From assembly GCF_036884655.1 (NCBI RefSeq), contig NC_088345.1, positions 30,128,501 through 30,192,500 of the forward strand: a DNA stretch of 64,000 bases, in the 5' to 3' direction. Positions 1-13,500 of this stretch are shown piece by piece. The notes beneath the pieces were generated by a model, which ran no database searches, was not told where the DNA came from, and worked only from the letters and a program-made list of their open reading frames with translations. This DNA comes from Musa acuminata AAA Group (lineage: Eukaryota; Streptophyta; Magnoliopsida; Zingiberales; Musaceae). Within the stretch, counting starts at the first letter, position 1. The number at the start of each line of letters is the position of its first letter. A program made the translations under genes and the position numbers.

Positions 1-130
1 TGACAACCTTGAGAAGATCTTAAAGGAAAAGGAAACATATCATTTTTGATAATTATGTGGCATATCTACAAGAATCAAATTAATAAAAAGAGACCCCTTA
101 TCGTTTTTATAAATCATAGAAAGTAACAAT

Positions 131-862
131 TTTGAAAAATGGTATAATGCAATGAAAGAAGAATTAAAATTAATGGTCTAGAATGGTGTTTGGGAACTCG
201 TTGAATTACCCAATAATTGTAAAAGAGTCAGTTGTAAATAGGTCTTTAAGACAAAACGTGACTTAGTGGGCAATATCGAATAATATAAAGCTAGACTTGT
301 GGCCAAAGATTTTTCTCAAAAAGAAGGCATCGACTACAACGATACTTTATCTCCAATTTCTAGAAAGGACTCTTTAAGTATTGTCATTGCATTAGTAGCT
401 TATTATGATCTTGAGTTTCATCATATGGATGTGAAAACAATATTTCTGAATGGGAATTTGAATAAAAAAATTTATATGGAACAACCTAAAGGATTCATAG
501 AAAAGGGAAGAGAAAGTTGGGCTTTTAAACTTAAGAAATTCATTTATGACCTTAAACAAGCTTTCCAACAATGGTATATAAAGTTTCATGATACCATTAC
601 TTCCTTCATATTCAAGAAAAACACTATTGATCAATGCATATATCTAAAGGTAAATGAGATCAAATTTATTATATTGGTCTTATATGTGGATGATATTTTA
701 CTGGCTAGTAGTGATCTTAGTTTATTACATGAAATATAGATATTTCTTAGCAAGAACTTTAAGATAATTGATATGAATGAGGCAGCTTATGTTATTAGCA
801 TTAAGATATTCAGGAATAGATCTCAAAGATTATTAGGATTATTTTAAAAAAAATATATTAAT
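131..862 (+). pseudogene. copia reverse transcriptase (RVT_2) relic
   Basis: Reading from FEKWYNAMKEE, this is the start of the copia reverse transcriptase domain, with stop codons at about 179, 239 and 284. The part from 299 to 739 is open for 146 codons and shows the family's landmarks: LVAKDFSQKEGIDY, HHMDVKTIFLNGNL, YMEQPKGF, LKQAFQQWY and the catalytic box YVDDILLAS, which is intact. After the stop at 739 the frame continues as FLSKNFKIIDMNEAAY and LLGLF, so this is a decayed domain and not a start-to-stop gene. In a live element it copies the RNA into DNA inside the virus-like particle. The multiple stops make activity impossible here. Confidence 0.85.
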
Positions 863-1386
863 CGTATCTTGAAGAGATACACCTATTACCGAGGTGAAAA
901 ATTCACCTATAGTAATAGGTGTATCATTGGCTGAGTAAAGCTGCATATGGTGATGCATATTTAGGTGGATGATATTATTGATATTTCTTTTGCATAATTA
1001 AAGTTATTTATTTTTAGTATCTTGTTTATATTTATGTTTATGCATATTATAGTTGAATATAATAATAGGACTATCTTGACAAGATAAATTATATGGGTCA
1101 TTATGGACTATATTAGAAAAGACTAACAATATTATAGTATATAGAATGGAGTATGACATTGATGATATATAACCGCTATGACTCACATTGATAGTTAGAC
1201 CTAATGTAGTATTATTGTGTTTATTAGACTTATTGATTTATTTTTAAAATTTATGATCATGTATAAAATGCTTTTTAAAAATTTTCAAAATCTAATTAGG
1301 TAAAACTATTTTTAAACAAATTTTATTTTATTTATTTTAATTTGAAATATCTTTTATATCTTATCAATTAATGGTAAGTGAGAGAA

Positions 1387-1860
1387 TGTTAGATGTACGT
1401 GGCCCTTTATAATTGGATAAGATATATAATAGAACTAATTAGATTTTGATGACAGATATTGACCAATAGAAAAGAAGTTCATATTACGGTATGATTCCTT
1501 AGGGGATGTCCTTGATGAAAGGAACTCTCCTAATAACTTATCCTAGACCCTCTGCTCTTGCTTATAAATAAATAAGACTCCTAAGGGTTAAACAATGTAT
1601 CTCATCTCATAGAGGACACAGTTAACATATTAAAGTTTCTCTCTCAATCTCCTTAAATCCATCAATCTAAGTTCTTTCTCTTCTTTTAAAATCGATCTAA
1701 TGTTATTTGATTTTAATTATAGCATAAAAGATTGTTTCCATATTATATATATTATATTATATATTTTATGCTTACATTATTAATACTTTTTATTTTCTGA
1801 CCACGTTAAATTGCAACTCCACGAATAGTATCTATCACACACTATGGTCGCTAATCATTT
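1387..1860 (+). repeat. putative copia 3' LTR
   Basis: It starts TGTTAGATGT directly after a purine-rich tract and contains a TATA-like GCTTATAAATAAATA near 1560, about where an LTR promoter would lie. No partner LTR is in the window, so the end is a guess. Confidence 0.45.
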
Positions 1861-3012
1861 AAATAATTTTGCTTGATCTTTCAGACACTCAGCCTACGGT
1901 GATGGAAAAGATGAAACTCTACCGAATAGAATTAAAGGCTGTAGCTCCATCCCACATTAAAATCAGCAATAAATTATCACACTTTCAGGTCAAGTTTTCA
2001 TGACAACAGTAAGACAAGTTTCTTTTTCGAAGTTGCTAGATTCTGTGCATGCCATACTTGAAGCGAATCTGCTACGACGAGAAATCAGAAGGGTAAAACA
2101 GGAAAAGATGAGCCTTTTTCAGAATCATCGATGATTTATATCTTCGAGATTAATCACAGCAGCTCAAACTAGAACAGAAATGAAATATAAATGTCGTGCG
2201 ATCCATAAACCACGAGGCACCAAATTTTATATAGTCCATACCTCGTAACGTGTTACGTTGTCTTAAGAAAAGAAAACCCAAAAATGTATATTTCATTTAC
2301 TTATTTTTTTTATTTTCCTTATTTGCTTATCGGTTACGTTACCATTCTTTTAATTAATTACCTTCGGTAATTGATTTTTACCGTTTACGCTGTAATCACT
2401 GATCTCTCTTCTCTATAAAGAGGGATTTTATTGCTTGTTCCAAAAATCTTTTCTTGCTTCTCATTTTTCTCTGTGAGAAAATCTTCCTATGTAACAATGT
2501 ACCAAAAGAATCGTGGCGTTGAAAATTGAATCCTCTTCAACAATGTGATTGAATCAAATCTTTAACAAATCACTTGATTTCAGGTCCCAAAATTGAATCC
2601 TCGTCAACAATTTGCCGATCTCTCATTCAGCAACCAACTAGTTACTCATTTGAGACCTACTTGGGAAGGTCTGACCAATCCTTGATTAGTAAATGAAGGA
2701 CTGGATTTAAGAGCTCATTCAGCCAGTGTTCGATATTTGGGACTCATCACCAACGGCTTGGTCTAAGTCCACGATAATCCCTTATCAAATCGACGTTCTT
2801 CTGGTGATTTGATGCAAAACAAATATTTTTATTGCTATTCTTCTAAGTCTGGTTGAGGATTCATAGGGAACATCAGGTTAGATTTGATGTAAAAGCTATG
2901 AATCTTACAAGGGCTCCACATACCGTTGATCCATTGGAAAGAGGGGAATAATAAGGGCATAGGTATCAAATAATATAAAAATTATTGTACGTCAAACCTC
3001 AAAAAGTAAATA
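1861..3012. other. 3' flank of host gene, no gene recognised
   Basis: No convincing reading frame on either strand. A 26-base phrase beginning AAAATTGAATCCTC occurs twice, near 2521 and 2587, and a TATA-like CTCTATAAAGAGGG lies at about 2412. The region resembles untranslated retroelement or flanking sequence, but I cannot assign it. Confidence 0.4.
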
Positions 3013-3031
3013 TTTTACAAGCAGATGTTGA

Positions 3032-3108
<77 letters not shown>

Positions 3109-3124
3109 ACAACTGCTTGTAAAA
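3013..3124. repeat. palindromic CT/TA/GA microsatellite
   Basis: A (CT)n run is followed by (TA)n and (GA)n, so the whole block is its own reverse complement. The symmetry extends into unique flanks: TTTTACAAGCAG on the left pairs with CTGCTTGTAAAA on the right. This gives a 112-base inverted repeat that could extrude as a cruciform. Confidence 0.85.
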
Positions 3125-3636
3125 GGCTCATAAACATACATTGTAGCATTATGCGCTGCTATGCGCCAATGGTTGACTATATAATTTGATGGCTTGGCAG
3201 ATAGGTGTTACTAAATTTTCCCCCACGAATCCTGTTCGGGAACATATATGCCTCTTCCATTATCGTCAATCCAGTTGAGCTTCATTCTACATCAATAAAG
3301 CTCCCTGCCTGATTATAAATGCCTACAGAATATATATAGCCCACTTTGATGAAGAGTTAAAACCATCCACATCAATTACCTGCTAAATTTTGGAGCATCA
3401 GGCTGCCAAAGCTACTGATGTTCTCTAGAAACAAAATAAAGACTATGATTTCTAAAGATTCGTTCCGGAATCAATAGGTTTCCAAATAAACAACATTGTG
3501 CCTCAGTCAGATGACAATCAAATATCAAACATCAAATTCTCTGATTCATCTTCTGACATGGTTAACGTCCAGTGTCATGAAGCAGGTATCTGCATTACAT
3601 GTTTATAGCCAAAACTACAAGGACATGCCAACTAGA

Positions 3637-3699
3637 AATCCCTCTTTATATAGAAGACAAACGATTTTCTCTAGCTCTCTTTATATATAAAGAGGGATT
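3637..3699 (-). repeat. perfect 16-bp inverted repeat in predicted 3' UTR
   Basis: AATCCCTCTTTATATA (3637-3652) and its exact reverse complement (3684-3699) flank a 31-base loop. They begin 50 bases beyond the stop codon of the CID gene, so in the mRNA they would form a stable stem. A related ATAAAGAGGGATT word occurs again near 2416. Confidence 0.75.
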
Positions 3700-3748
3700 C
3701 TTTTAATAACTGCACATCTGAAGCTCCCTAACCATTTTTCTCTAGCTC

Positions 3749-4516
3749 TTATTGCCGGCTCAATGGTGGTGGTGCAGCTGGCAATGGCGGTTGGCCTAAA
3801 TGATTGATGCCCTCTGATGCTTGAAACCCATGGTATGGATTTAAAGCACTTGGATAGGGTTGCATGCCAAGCATTGGGAAATTCGGGAGCGGAGGAGGTG
3901 GACCATAACCAAAAGGCATGCCTGTTGCAGGTCCAGCAGCAATCTGCATGAACTGGGGTGTCACAGATGAAGGTGGTGGTGGTACAGGTGGGAAAGGAGG
4001 TGGTAGTGGCGGCGGCTCCACAGTTGAGCTTGGATGTGTAACAGGAGATGGTAGCTGCAGTGGAGGCCGACTCAACAAATCAGGATGTGGGAATGGCGGC
4101 AAGGGTGGCTGAAGCAGTGGCACGTAAGAAGGCATATTGTCCTCTACTTTCAGTCTTTTGTTATCAGAATGGTCTTTTTTATTTGAGGGGTCAACAGCAC
4201 CATCTGAAGTTAGGGAGGAGAGGGCATAGCTCAGCATCTGGGCAGGGGAAGTGGATGCCGCAAGCTGTGCCACAACAGCAGCAGCAGCTGCCTTCTGGTT
4301 CCCCTCTACAGCAACAGGAGCACTGTCTGAAGGAGGTCCTTCCTGGGTGTATCTTACTGGAGTAGTTTGAGTACCACTGCAAGCTGTGGACTCAGGGATG
4401 TGAGTTATGGCATCAGCGAATGATGATGATCCGTTAAGCCTTGGTTCTGGTGATGAAGAGCCAACATTGAGCTGTTTAAGTAAGTTGACTGATTGTTCAT
4501 ATCGTGATTGAGCAGC
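3749..4516 (-). CDS. CID gene exon 7 (proline-rich C-terminus) and stop
   Basis: This exon of 255 codons plus stop begins [16 protein letters not shown] after TTGTTCCAG. It contains the conserved block [20 protein letters not shown], a basic KRLKVED segment that may be a nuclear signal, and a long proline-rich low-complexity tail. An apparent upstream ATG (MFQ) belongs to the intron/acceptor and is not used. Confidence 0.92.
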   Translation of the reverse strand, partial: AAQSRYEQSVNLLKQLNVGSSSPEPRLNGSSSFADAITHIPESTACSGTQTTPVRYTQEGPPSDSAPVAVEGNQKAAAAAVVAQLAASTSPAQMLSYALSSLTSDGAVDPSNKKDHSDNKRLKVEDNMPSYVPLLQPPLPPFPHPDLLSRPPLQLPSPVTHPSSTVEPPPLPPPFPPVPPPPSSVTPQFMQIAAGPATGMPFGYGPPPPLPNFPMLGMQPYPSALNPYHGFQASEGINHLGQPPLPAAPPPLSRQ

Positions 4517-7500
4517 CTGGAACAATTAAAAAGACGTGACATAGAAAACCATCATGAATTTTATAAAAGCAGCAAATTTTTAGCTTCAAAAACATCCCAA
4601 CTAGCAAAAAACCATGACCATAAAGTGTTAATAAAGCTGTCATAAGAGGCTAATCCATAAAGATAAGTCCACTAGCGGACACTGAAATAAGGACAGTCAG
4701 GTATTGTCATTATTGAAAGGTAGAATACCATTTAGTTCTCCAATCTTCAATTTCATTTTCATTAGTACTATAAACTAAGGAAAATCTGAAGCCTTAAGTT
4801 ATTTTGATGCTTGTTTTTAGTTCAATCTTCTCTGATGTAGTGCCAAAATGTGTTAATGTAATCAGGTTTCTTTATCTTTGTATTTTCTGAAAAATGGTGC
4901 AAATTTATTAAAAAGTTACAGAACCTAGGCCAATTATCACTTCTTGTGAAAAAAGGGTGGTTCATTACATAAGACTCTTTGCCAATGTGGAGTGATGTCT
5001 AAGGAGAATTAATGAGTGCAGTCACACTGCAAACAGACAGTACTTCGGCAATTTGAACCCCGATCAGCTATACCGAAAAGGAGCAACCGTACCATGACAT
5101 CATGGCCCACACTACAAATAGTCTTACTAATCTATATATTTTAAACAATTCAATAAATTCATTGCAATGTGTGTGAAGTGGGAGAATGTAGTATAATACT
5201 ACAAAAGGGGTTGTCCTGACCCATACTGAGCAAAAATAAGAATTGTGATTAATGGCTATGTTAGGATAACAATGACCAGGTCATATTAGAAAAACATAAT
5301 CCCCGTGGATAGCAACATCAACCTTGTCATTGCTCCAAATAGCCCAATTATTAATAATGATGACGAAATTAATGATACTGGGACCTAAACAAAAATTTTG
5401 TACAAGCGCAAGTCTATTTGGAAAATTACAAGAACCATTGTTGCAGTTAATAATGTGAAGTTTCACCAGTTAGAATAGAGATTGATCATTCTACTACTCA
5501 TCATAAGGAAATTCTGTTGAATTATGTGCAATTGCAAGAATACTTATATGTAGATGACTAAATTTATGGAATCCCTAGAAGTAATTCAAATGGCTTTTGA
5601 AGGGTTAACACAGCATCAACATACAAAAAGTAATAAAATTTAGAAAAGATTCTTCATCTTATTAAAGATTAGAAGGAACATAACAAAAAGATCATATAGG
5701 GTGAGCAAATAAAGTTGGAGTTTTAATGGTCAAAATTAATTTGGTTCACTGTAGAGAGGATATGACCTAGAACTAATGAAAACAATCCTTCCCACCTTTC
5801 ACCCTTTCCTTTCATCTTATGCTTTAACATGTTACGACTTCACACCATCAAAATTATCAACCTTTAGTTATGAATGATTTCATACCATCAAAAGTATCTT
5901 GCTCCTAGGATTTCATTGTTCACCTAACTGCAATTGACTAGGGCCAATGCAAATTAAGTTCAATTCTCAAAAGATCACTTGACAACTAGAGGAAGCCTGG
6001 TGTTGGTGAAGCTACAATGACTAGTGGTAGAGAGGAAAAAACCAAGAAGACAAACCTTACCCAATGCATGCCATTGCTAGAAGTTAGCACTTTCTTAAGG
6101 CTGGTTAGCTTTCGGTTAGGCTGAAAAAGGATGTTGTAAAATAGAATACAACCAATAGTGGGAAATGAAAAGCTTAGGAAAGAGAAACTGATGTTGATTC
6201 AACTATTAGTTTCCTGCATAACAGAAAGAAGGGAAGATGTTGTGGCTAGGAAATAGAGCAGGAAAAAAATAGATGATCAAGCAAGATAAGAGCCAAAAGA
6301 AATGATGTAAATTCAATTATCAAATCTAAACACAATTAACTAGACACCACAGAATAGGATTTCTTGTAAAGTAGGCTTCTAATTATCCTAAGGTAAGAAG
6401 TTAGACAAAATGTGTTATCCAATCAACCATAATCCAGTGATTTCAATAGGCGCTCGAGCGAGGCGAGGCGAGGCCCGAGCGCCTCACTTCATTTCCAAGC
6501 GGCGCGCTTCAAAGAGGCACTGCCTGGGCGCTCGCCCGAGCTCGGGCGTCGGGTGCTTCGGGCGAGCGCCCGGGTTAAACCAGGCGACCGAACCAACGTT
6601 TTAGGTATGGTTCGGTCTCCAGTGTTTTAGTTGGTTTTAGGTCTAGTTCGGTCTCCGGTGTTTTAGTTGGTTCAATCGAACCAACTAAAGCACCGATATC
6701 AGCCTTCCTCTCGTGACTTCCCAACCTAACCCTGCTCGTCGTTGTCGGTCCCGCTGCTCGCTGCTACCGTTGCCACTGTCGTCGCCCGCCGCTCTTGCTC
6801 CTGTTGCTCGCTGCTACTGCCCGCTGTCGCTGCTCCCGCTGCTCGCTGCTACTGCTGCCACTATCGCCGCTCGCGGCTCCCGCTCCTACTGTCGCTACCG
6901 CTGCTTGCTGCCACCGTCGCCACTCCTGCTCCCGCTGCCACTGCTCGTTGCTACAGTTGCCGCTGCCACTGTTGTCACTTGTCGTTCTCGCTACCGCTTC
7001 TCACTGCTACCGTTGCCACTGCCATTGTCGCCGCTCACCTCTCCCGCTGTCATTGCTTATTGCTACCTCTTCTCACATCGACTCGATAGTATACTGCTAA
7101 CAGTATATTAACAATATACTGTTAACTGTATACTAGTAACAATATTTTTTTATTTATTATATTAATAAGATATTATTTTGATTTTAATGCTGCTAATTTT
7201 TATTTATTTAAAATTATTGTTATTGTTTTGAATTTTGAGATTTTTTGTTAATGTGATATTGTGATTTTGTAAGATTTTTTAACTTAATATCATATTTTTA
7301 TTTAAATAATTATATTTATTAATTATATTATATATTTTTATATTTTAGCGTCTCGCTTCACTCGGGCGAGTGCCAAGCACCTTGGGCATTTTTGGACTTT
7401 GGCATCTTTTGACGCCTAGCGCTTTTTAAATCATTGCCATAATCACAAGTATTTATCTCTAACTCCAACAAAAACACAAGTAACTAGACATAGATCCTCC

Positions 7501-10500
7501 TAAACCTGTTACTTAATTATGGTTCTAACATCAATAGTAACGACAACAACAAGAAGACATGATATCCTAACTATTAAAAGCAAGCTGTATGGATTTTATG
7601 AAATTTTTCTCACCACTGAGCTATATTAAGGGCAAAACTATTGATCAATTCAAGCCCGTTCATTGTTTTGTAGTGAAGTTTTCTTCACCTCATATAACCA
7701 TAACATTTATAGTTCTCTAAATATGTTTATAACTTCTTAAATGGTTCTCTCATTTTATCCTTTATCAAAAATACTTTAATTATTTAAGAATGAAATAATT
7801 TTATTATATCATTTCCAGATACTCTGTAAATCCACCTCATCATTCCCATCTCAACTACACTAATGTTTTGTATATATTTTTTAACTATTGAGCACTCTGA
7901 TCCTCAATACATGGATGGGCATTACACGTACAACAACAATAAAACCGTAGGTATAACAATTTAGCGTCGACTACATGGATCGTTTGTTGTCATTGAGATT
8001 TGTAAAAAATCATGTTTAATTAAGTTCAAAGTATTAAATCTTTATTTATAGTTTCTATTAAGATCTTTTTATGTCTTCCTCTACCTCTTCTCATACCACA
8101 AAAATTAATCATTTTACATATCTTATTCAAATTACTATTTAATTCAAAGCACACATGATGTTCACACATAATAAAAATACCCCTCTTCCTTTAATCACCA
8201 CACTTTTAGCCAATGAATAACGTTATATGATTTTCTTGAAATATCATTAACAATCATGAGATCATAAAATTGTAAAACCAAAATCTGCCCACCCTCCTTC
8301 CCACCCAAAACATAAACACACACCCCATCAAATTCTCCATATTCTCTTCCTATACGACCAATGATAAGTTTTTCACTTCAAGGTATTTCATGAATATTTC
8401 AACTACATTTTTTTCAAAATTTTCTTTTATTTTTTTATCATCTAGTTTTATTTGAGAAACATAAGCATTTATAACATTCAGTATTTAAAATTTTATTTTA
8501 ATACTAAAATTCTATCCCCAACCCTCTCCACCTCTGAGTTTTATTTTCGAATTGCTAATCTACAATAATATAAACATTATTCCATGTTTAACTTTTCCAA
8601 TATACCAAAACTGATGTCAAGTTTTATTAGTCTCCTTAACATTTCCCCGATCCACAGTTTTCCATGAACAAATTATGCCAATTCTCTCCTTGTAATCCTT
8701 ATATATACCAATTCTAATCACTTCTACAAAAATGTTATTGTGCTCAAAGTTATTAGTCTAATTCTATAATCTTGAGATAACTTCTTTACCCACTTTGTCC
8801 AAGATAAGTAAGAATTCTTGCCTATATTCACATCTAAGAGGGTCCCAAATAGTGAAGACGTCATGTATCACTTTAGGGCAAAAAAAGTCTTACAATAATT
8901 TAAAATCCATGCTCATAAGATCTAACAAAAATTTAAATGTACACTTGGGACTATCGATAAATAACACAAGTGAAGCTCTGATACTGATTCAAATTCATCC
9001 AAAATACAATATACTAGTCGCAATTTATTACAATTGAAAATAAAAGTACATTACATATGTAATTGAAATATTTCGACATAGATTGAAATGACATGATTTT
9101 AAGGCTCAAATTAAGCCTAAGCTAAACCTTCATGGATCTAACTTGCATCTTCAGAGGAGAGGTGGGAAGTGTGAAAGACAAGATAGAGAAAAGTGGGACT
9201 AAGAAGCCCCTCCCACTAGTGAACTCACCGATCGCTCAAGCACTCGCCTAGGCACCCATGCAAGGCCTGAGAGCTTGATAAGTGGGCTAGGAGAGTAGGA
9301 GGGCGACTTCAACCGGGCACAGCCCAGCCGTAGGAGAGGCAAGTACCAACCTGGTTCAACTTAGCTTGGATCGAGCCTAAGTCGACTCAATTTGGATCTC
9401 TGGTTCAATTGAACCGGATGAGGACATAGTCACCCATAAACCTCCTGAATACGAAATTCTATATGGAATATTGTTGACAATGCAAAGTTGGGAATTAATA
9501 CAAAAAAAAACAATGATAATATTGTTGACATATACCTAGAAATTTCCACCATCCCAACAAGTTACAGCATTTAGAAACATAAAAACAAAATAGCCTAATC
9601 AATTGTGCTACAACAAAGGTATAAACGCTAGCCATACCGGTCTGCACTAACCAGTATTTACCGGTCTGTCCAAAGTCAAGATGATTTTCTCTTGATCCGT
9701 TTCAGGGATAGTAAACCTATTGAACCAACTCACCATCTGGTTTTCATAGTTAAGACCAAGGGCACCAGGTGATAAGCCCATACTTCCAATTTTTTATATG
9801 TTCTACGGCTGTCTTCTTTCCTTTTTTCAAACTTTCCTCCCACATGGTGGCTTCTCCCTTTTCTCTTCTTATCTCTCTCCTTTTCTCCTATGTCTATTCC
9901 TTCTCTCTGCCGCTTCACCACTACCAACCACCACCACTCTGCTGCTAGGTATCTGTATTGTATGCCTCCTCTTCCATTGCTCCTTATGACCTTTCGCTTA
10001 CTCCTTTTCTCTCCTTCTCCTTCTCCTTCTCCTCCCCAATTTTATCCCTATTTTATCTTTGATTGTTGCCAGTATGAACACAACACATACTGGTCTAGCC
10101 AAGGACCACTGGTATAGGTCTGGGTTCAAGACTAGAAACCTCAACTACAACTTCACCATTCTCCATAATATAGACCTTTGTATGTGTAAAGATTAGTGTG
10201 GCATGACAATCCTGATCTCAAAATCCTCCCAACCCTATTTCTTGTTAGTTAACCTCTTCAGTGTTGGGACTACCTTTTTGCATCTTCAACTCCATTTCAA
10301 AAGTCAACCACTTTTTCTAATCTCATTCAACCATTAACAAAGTAGTTCATAAATGGTGCTAAATGCCTATCTAGAGGTAGACTGCCTGACAGATACCAAA
10401 ATGCTCTCATAGACAAAGCCCCCGATAAGATCCAAGGGTGGCACAAAGGCTTCTGCTAACTCAAGCTAGAAAACAGGTGCTCATTAACTCTGTCATCAGT

Positions 10501-13500
10501 TCTCTCCTAGATCACATTTTGCTAAGTTCTTGGGTTTCCAACAAGTTGCTTGCTAGATTTTCGAAGCTTTCATGTAATTTCTTTCAGAATGAAAAGCGAG
10601 ACCAGCATAGGATACATCTTGTTGCTTGGGACAACATGACCCTCTCTAAGGATCAAGCATGCTTGGGTAAAAGGGACCATGTCCTTGTCAATAGAGCTAT
10701 TTGTGCCAAACATATAACACCTATCCTTAACCAATGACAACACAGTTTGGGTTGTTAGTTATAGGTGCCCTACAAGCCAATCACATGAGTGATGGCACCT
10801 GTGACACGCTCTGACAATCTCTTTGCTTACGATTACTAGCATTTTACGACATTATCTGGATGTATATTGTGATGTCCTTGGATCTATGCAATGGGAATCG
10901 GATCGTGATGAGATCACGATAATGAGACCGATTCGCTTTTAAACACAGACCATAAATCATCCCGGTCATAGGTTACTCGAGAAGGACATCGAGATAACCG
11001 AATAGATCGGTGCACTGTATACTCGTCTATATGATGGAGGCAGCTGGTCTCATAGTCGCTCGTGTGGGGACACTAGAAGTACAGTGCAGGTGCTCATTGG
11101 AGAATAAGTTCACTGATTGATCCGCTTACGGAATGCTGGATGGTTAATGATACCTGACGTCAAACAGCGATTCCGTAGTCCCATTTGTGCATCTAGTCCT
11201 TAGACTTAAGACACCAAAGATGCCTTGTATGAGTACTCCATTCTTTGACGCCAGACTTACAGGTTTAGAAGTTCTAGATCTAGTACAGCCGGTTCTCGGA
11301 AATGACAGCTAACCTTATGAAGGCAATTGAGTGTCAACAAAGGATCATCAACTCTCGGTTTCGCGAGAGGATTATCCAATGTGTGCTCACTCAGACAAAA
11401 TCCCTGGTCAGGGTCGTTTGGATTAAGAGAGGAGTTCTCCGGGAGAATCCGATTAGAGCGAGACTTGAACAGAATTCCGTATAGGCCTAACGTTACCATG
11501 CCCAATATACGATCTCTAGGATATTAGATAGATAAGGGATTATAGATATATGGTAATTGTGAACAAACAGGTTTGATTGATTAGATCTCCTGTACCGTCT
11601 AGGGACTATAGCGTAGTGGCCTAGTACGTCAATAGTCGATGAGTCGAGTGGATTATTATGGAGATGATAATTCACTATGTCAAAAGGAGTTTTAACAGGA
11701 TCGACTCACGGCCAGCTCGGTATCAGGCCTAGAGAATCACACACATATGATGGATGTTATAACGAGTAGAGGTGCGGATATGAGACATCCGCGGAGCCCC
11801 TAGTTTGGATCCTATGGATGAGATCCAATAAGATTGGGTAATTGGATAGAGATCTAATATCCAATAAGGATAGGATCCATTAAGGGTTAAGCTACTTGCA
11901 CCTTTATAAATAGGAGGAACCTCACAGTTCATAGGCTAGAACTTCTGGTGGTTGCCCCTCCTATTCTCCTCAGCCTCCTCTCCTCCTCCTTGGCTCTGGC
12001 AGCCTTGTGGTGCGCGTGAAAAGGGAGATCCCACAGCGATCTAAGGAGTGTCATCGTTGCATCTGTCGTGTGGATCACTGCTAGAGAGGAGTATGCAAGT
12101 TCTCCTTCATCCTCTCCATCAGATCTGGAAATTTCAGGGATATATGATCTCCTTAGGTAACACTTCTCACATAATACGTGCGGTTTTTTTGTTTTGCGGT
12201 TTTCTTGCGTACTAATCACCGCACAACGACCAAGTACTTGACTTTAGAAAATCTAGTTTTGCTTTTGTTTTCTGCTGTGCATGAGAGCCGATCCGCGATT
12301 TCCTAGCAGTGGTACAGAACCAAGTTTGTCATGCAATGATTGGCTTCTAAACTACATATGTTGTGTTTAATCGCGTAGAATTGTTTTACGCGTTCTTGCT
12401 GTGTTTGACGTAGTTTTCATATCAGAAAGGTGCCTTGTTGTCTTTAGAGCGGTCTTTCAACGTCAAATTTGTTGACGTAAATGAAGGAAACAGGGGCGGT
12501 AATTATTGCTGCCCGGTGGATCGATCGAAGGCGACGTGCACGCAAGAGTTGTGGAGGAGCCACTTGCCCGCCGAGGCAGTGCCCACGGGCAAGGCGCTCG
12601 AGAGCATGCCACCTGCAGGCAGGGACAACGCTTGCGGGTAGAATACCCGCAAGCAAAGCCACCGTTCGCTAGCGGACATCTGCCAGCAAGGGCATCTCCT
12701 ACGGGCAGAATGCCCATAGGCAGGCCGCCAGCCTCGTGCACAGGTGGCGACCGCTTACGCACGAGGCGACGCCGCACTGTCGCCTGCCAACGCAACACGG
12801 CAGCCGAAGTTGCGGTCGCCACACTAGCACCGGTAGCAAGGAGGCGACGTCGCAAGAAGTTGTGGCCACCGCATAAGGGGATTAGGGTTTTAGTTAAAAG
12901 GATAATTTTACCCCTTTGAATTTTAAAATTTTCAAGTTTTATCATTTCTATCCAAATTACAAAAATACCCTTCACAATTCAAAAAATTCCCTGCATATCC
13001 TGAATTTCATAAATTATTAGTTAATTAAAAAATTTAATTAACTATTATTATTTATCTAGTAATCCTACATAATGATATATCAGTGATTTAAAAAGCGCTA
13101 GGTACCAAAAGGCGCCAAGGTCCAAAAACGCGCGAGGCGCTAGGCGCTCGCCCAGGCGTTTGCCCTAGCAAAGCGAGGTGCTATAATATAAAAATATATA
13201 ATATAATTAATAAATATAATTATTTAAATAAAAATATGATATTAAATTAAAAAAATTATGAAATCACAATATCACATTAACGAAAAATCTCAAAATTCCA
13301 AACAATAACAATAATTTCTAATAAATAAAAATTAGCAATATTAAAATCAAAATAATATATTATTAATCTAATAAATAAAAAATATTGTTATTAGTATACA
13401 GTTAACGGTATACTGTTAATATAATACTATTAACAGTATACTATCGAGTCGATGTGAGAAGAGGTAGCAGCGAGCAACGGCAACAGGAGCGGGAGAGGGA

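Larger units (their letters stand above)
1..1860 (+). mobile_element. Ty1/copia retrotransposon, 3' part, decayed
   Basis: The left edge of the window cuts into a copia element on the plus strand. A reverse transcriptase relic (131-862) is followed by about 500 AT-rich bases with no recognisable RNase H, then a purine-rich tract (GTAAGTGAGAGAA) and a TGTTAG start that looks like a 3' LTR at 1387. The 5' half is outside the window. The right boundary is uncertain because no second LTR is available for comparison. It lies downstream of, and antisense to, the host gene. Confidence 0.7.

Noticed and set aside
2380..2640. A pararetrovirus or LTR promoter, because of CTCTATAAAGAGGG
   Set aside because: No primer site, coding sequence or LTR partner nearby; a TATA-like word alone is not enough.
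4048..4365. Plus-strand frames over exon 7
   Set aside because: They are the complement of a proline-rich exon with clear family motifs.
6713..7111. Overlapping open frames rich in Ser, Leu, Ala and Arg in the hAT-like core
   Set aside because: They open in three frames at once because of the trinucleotide repeat, vary between copies, and match no protein family.
12463..12975. A 170-codon frame on the minus strand in the copia leader
   Set aside because: High GC makes stops rare; frames are open on both strands and none has recognisable motifs.
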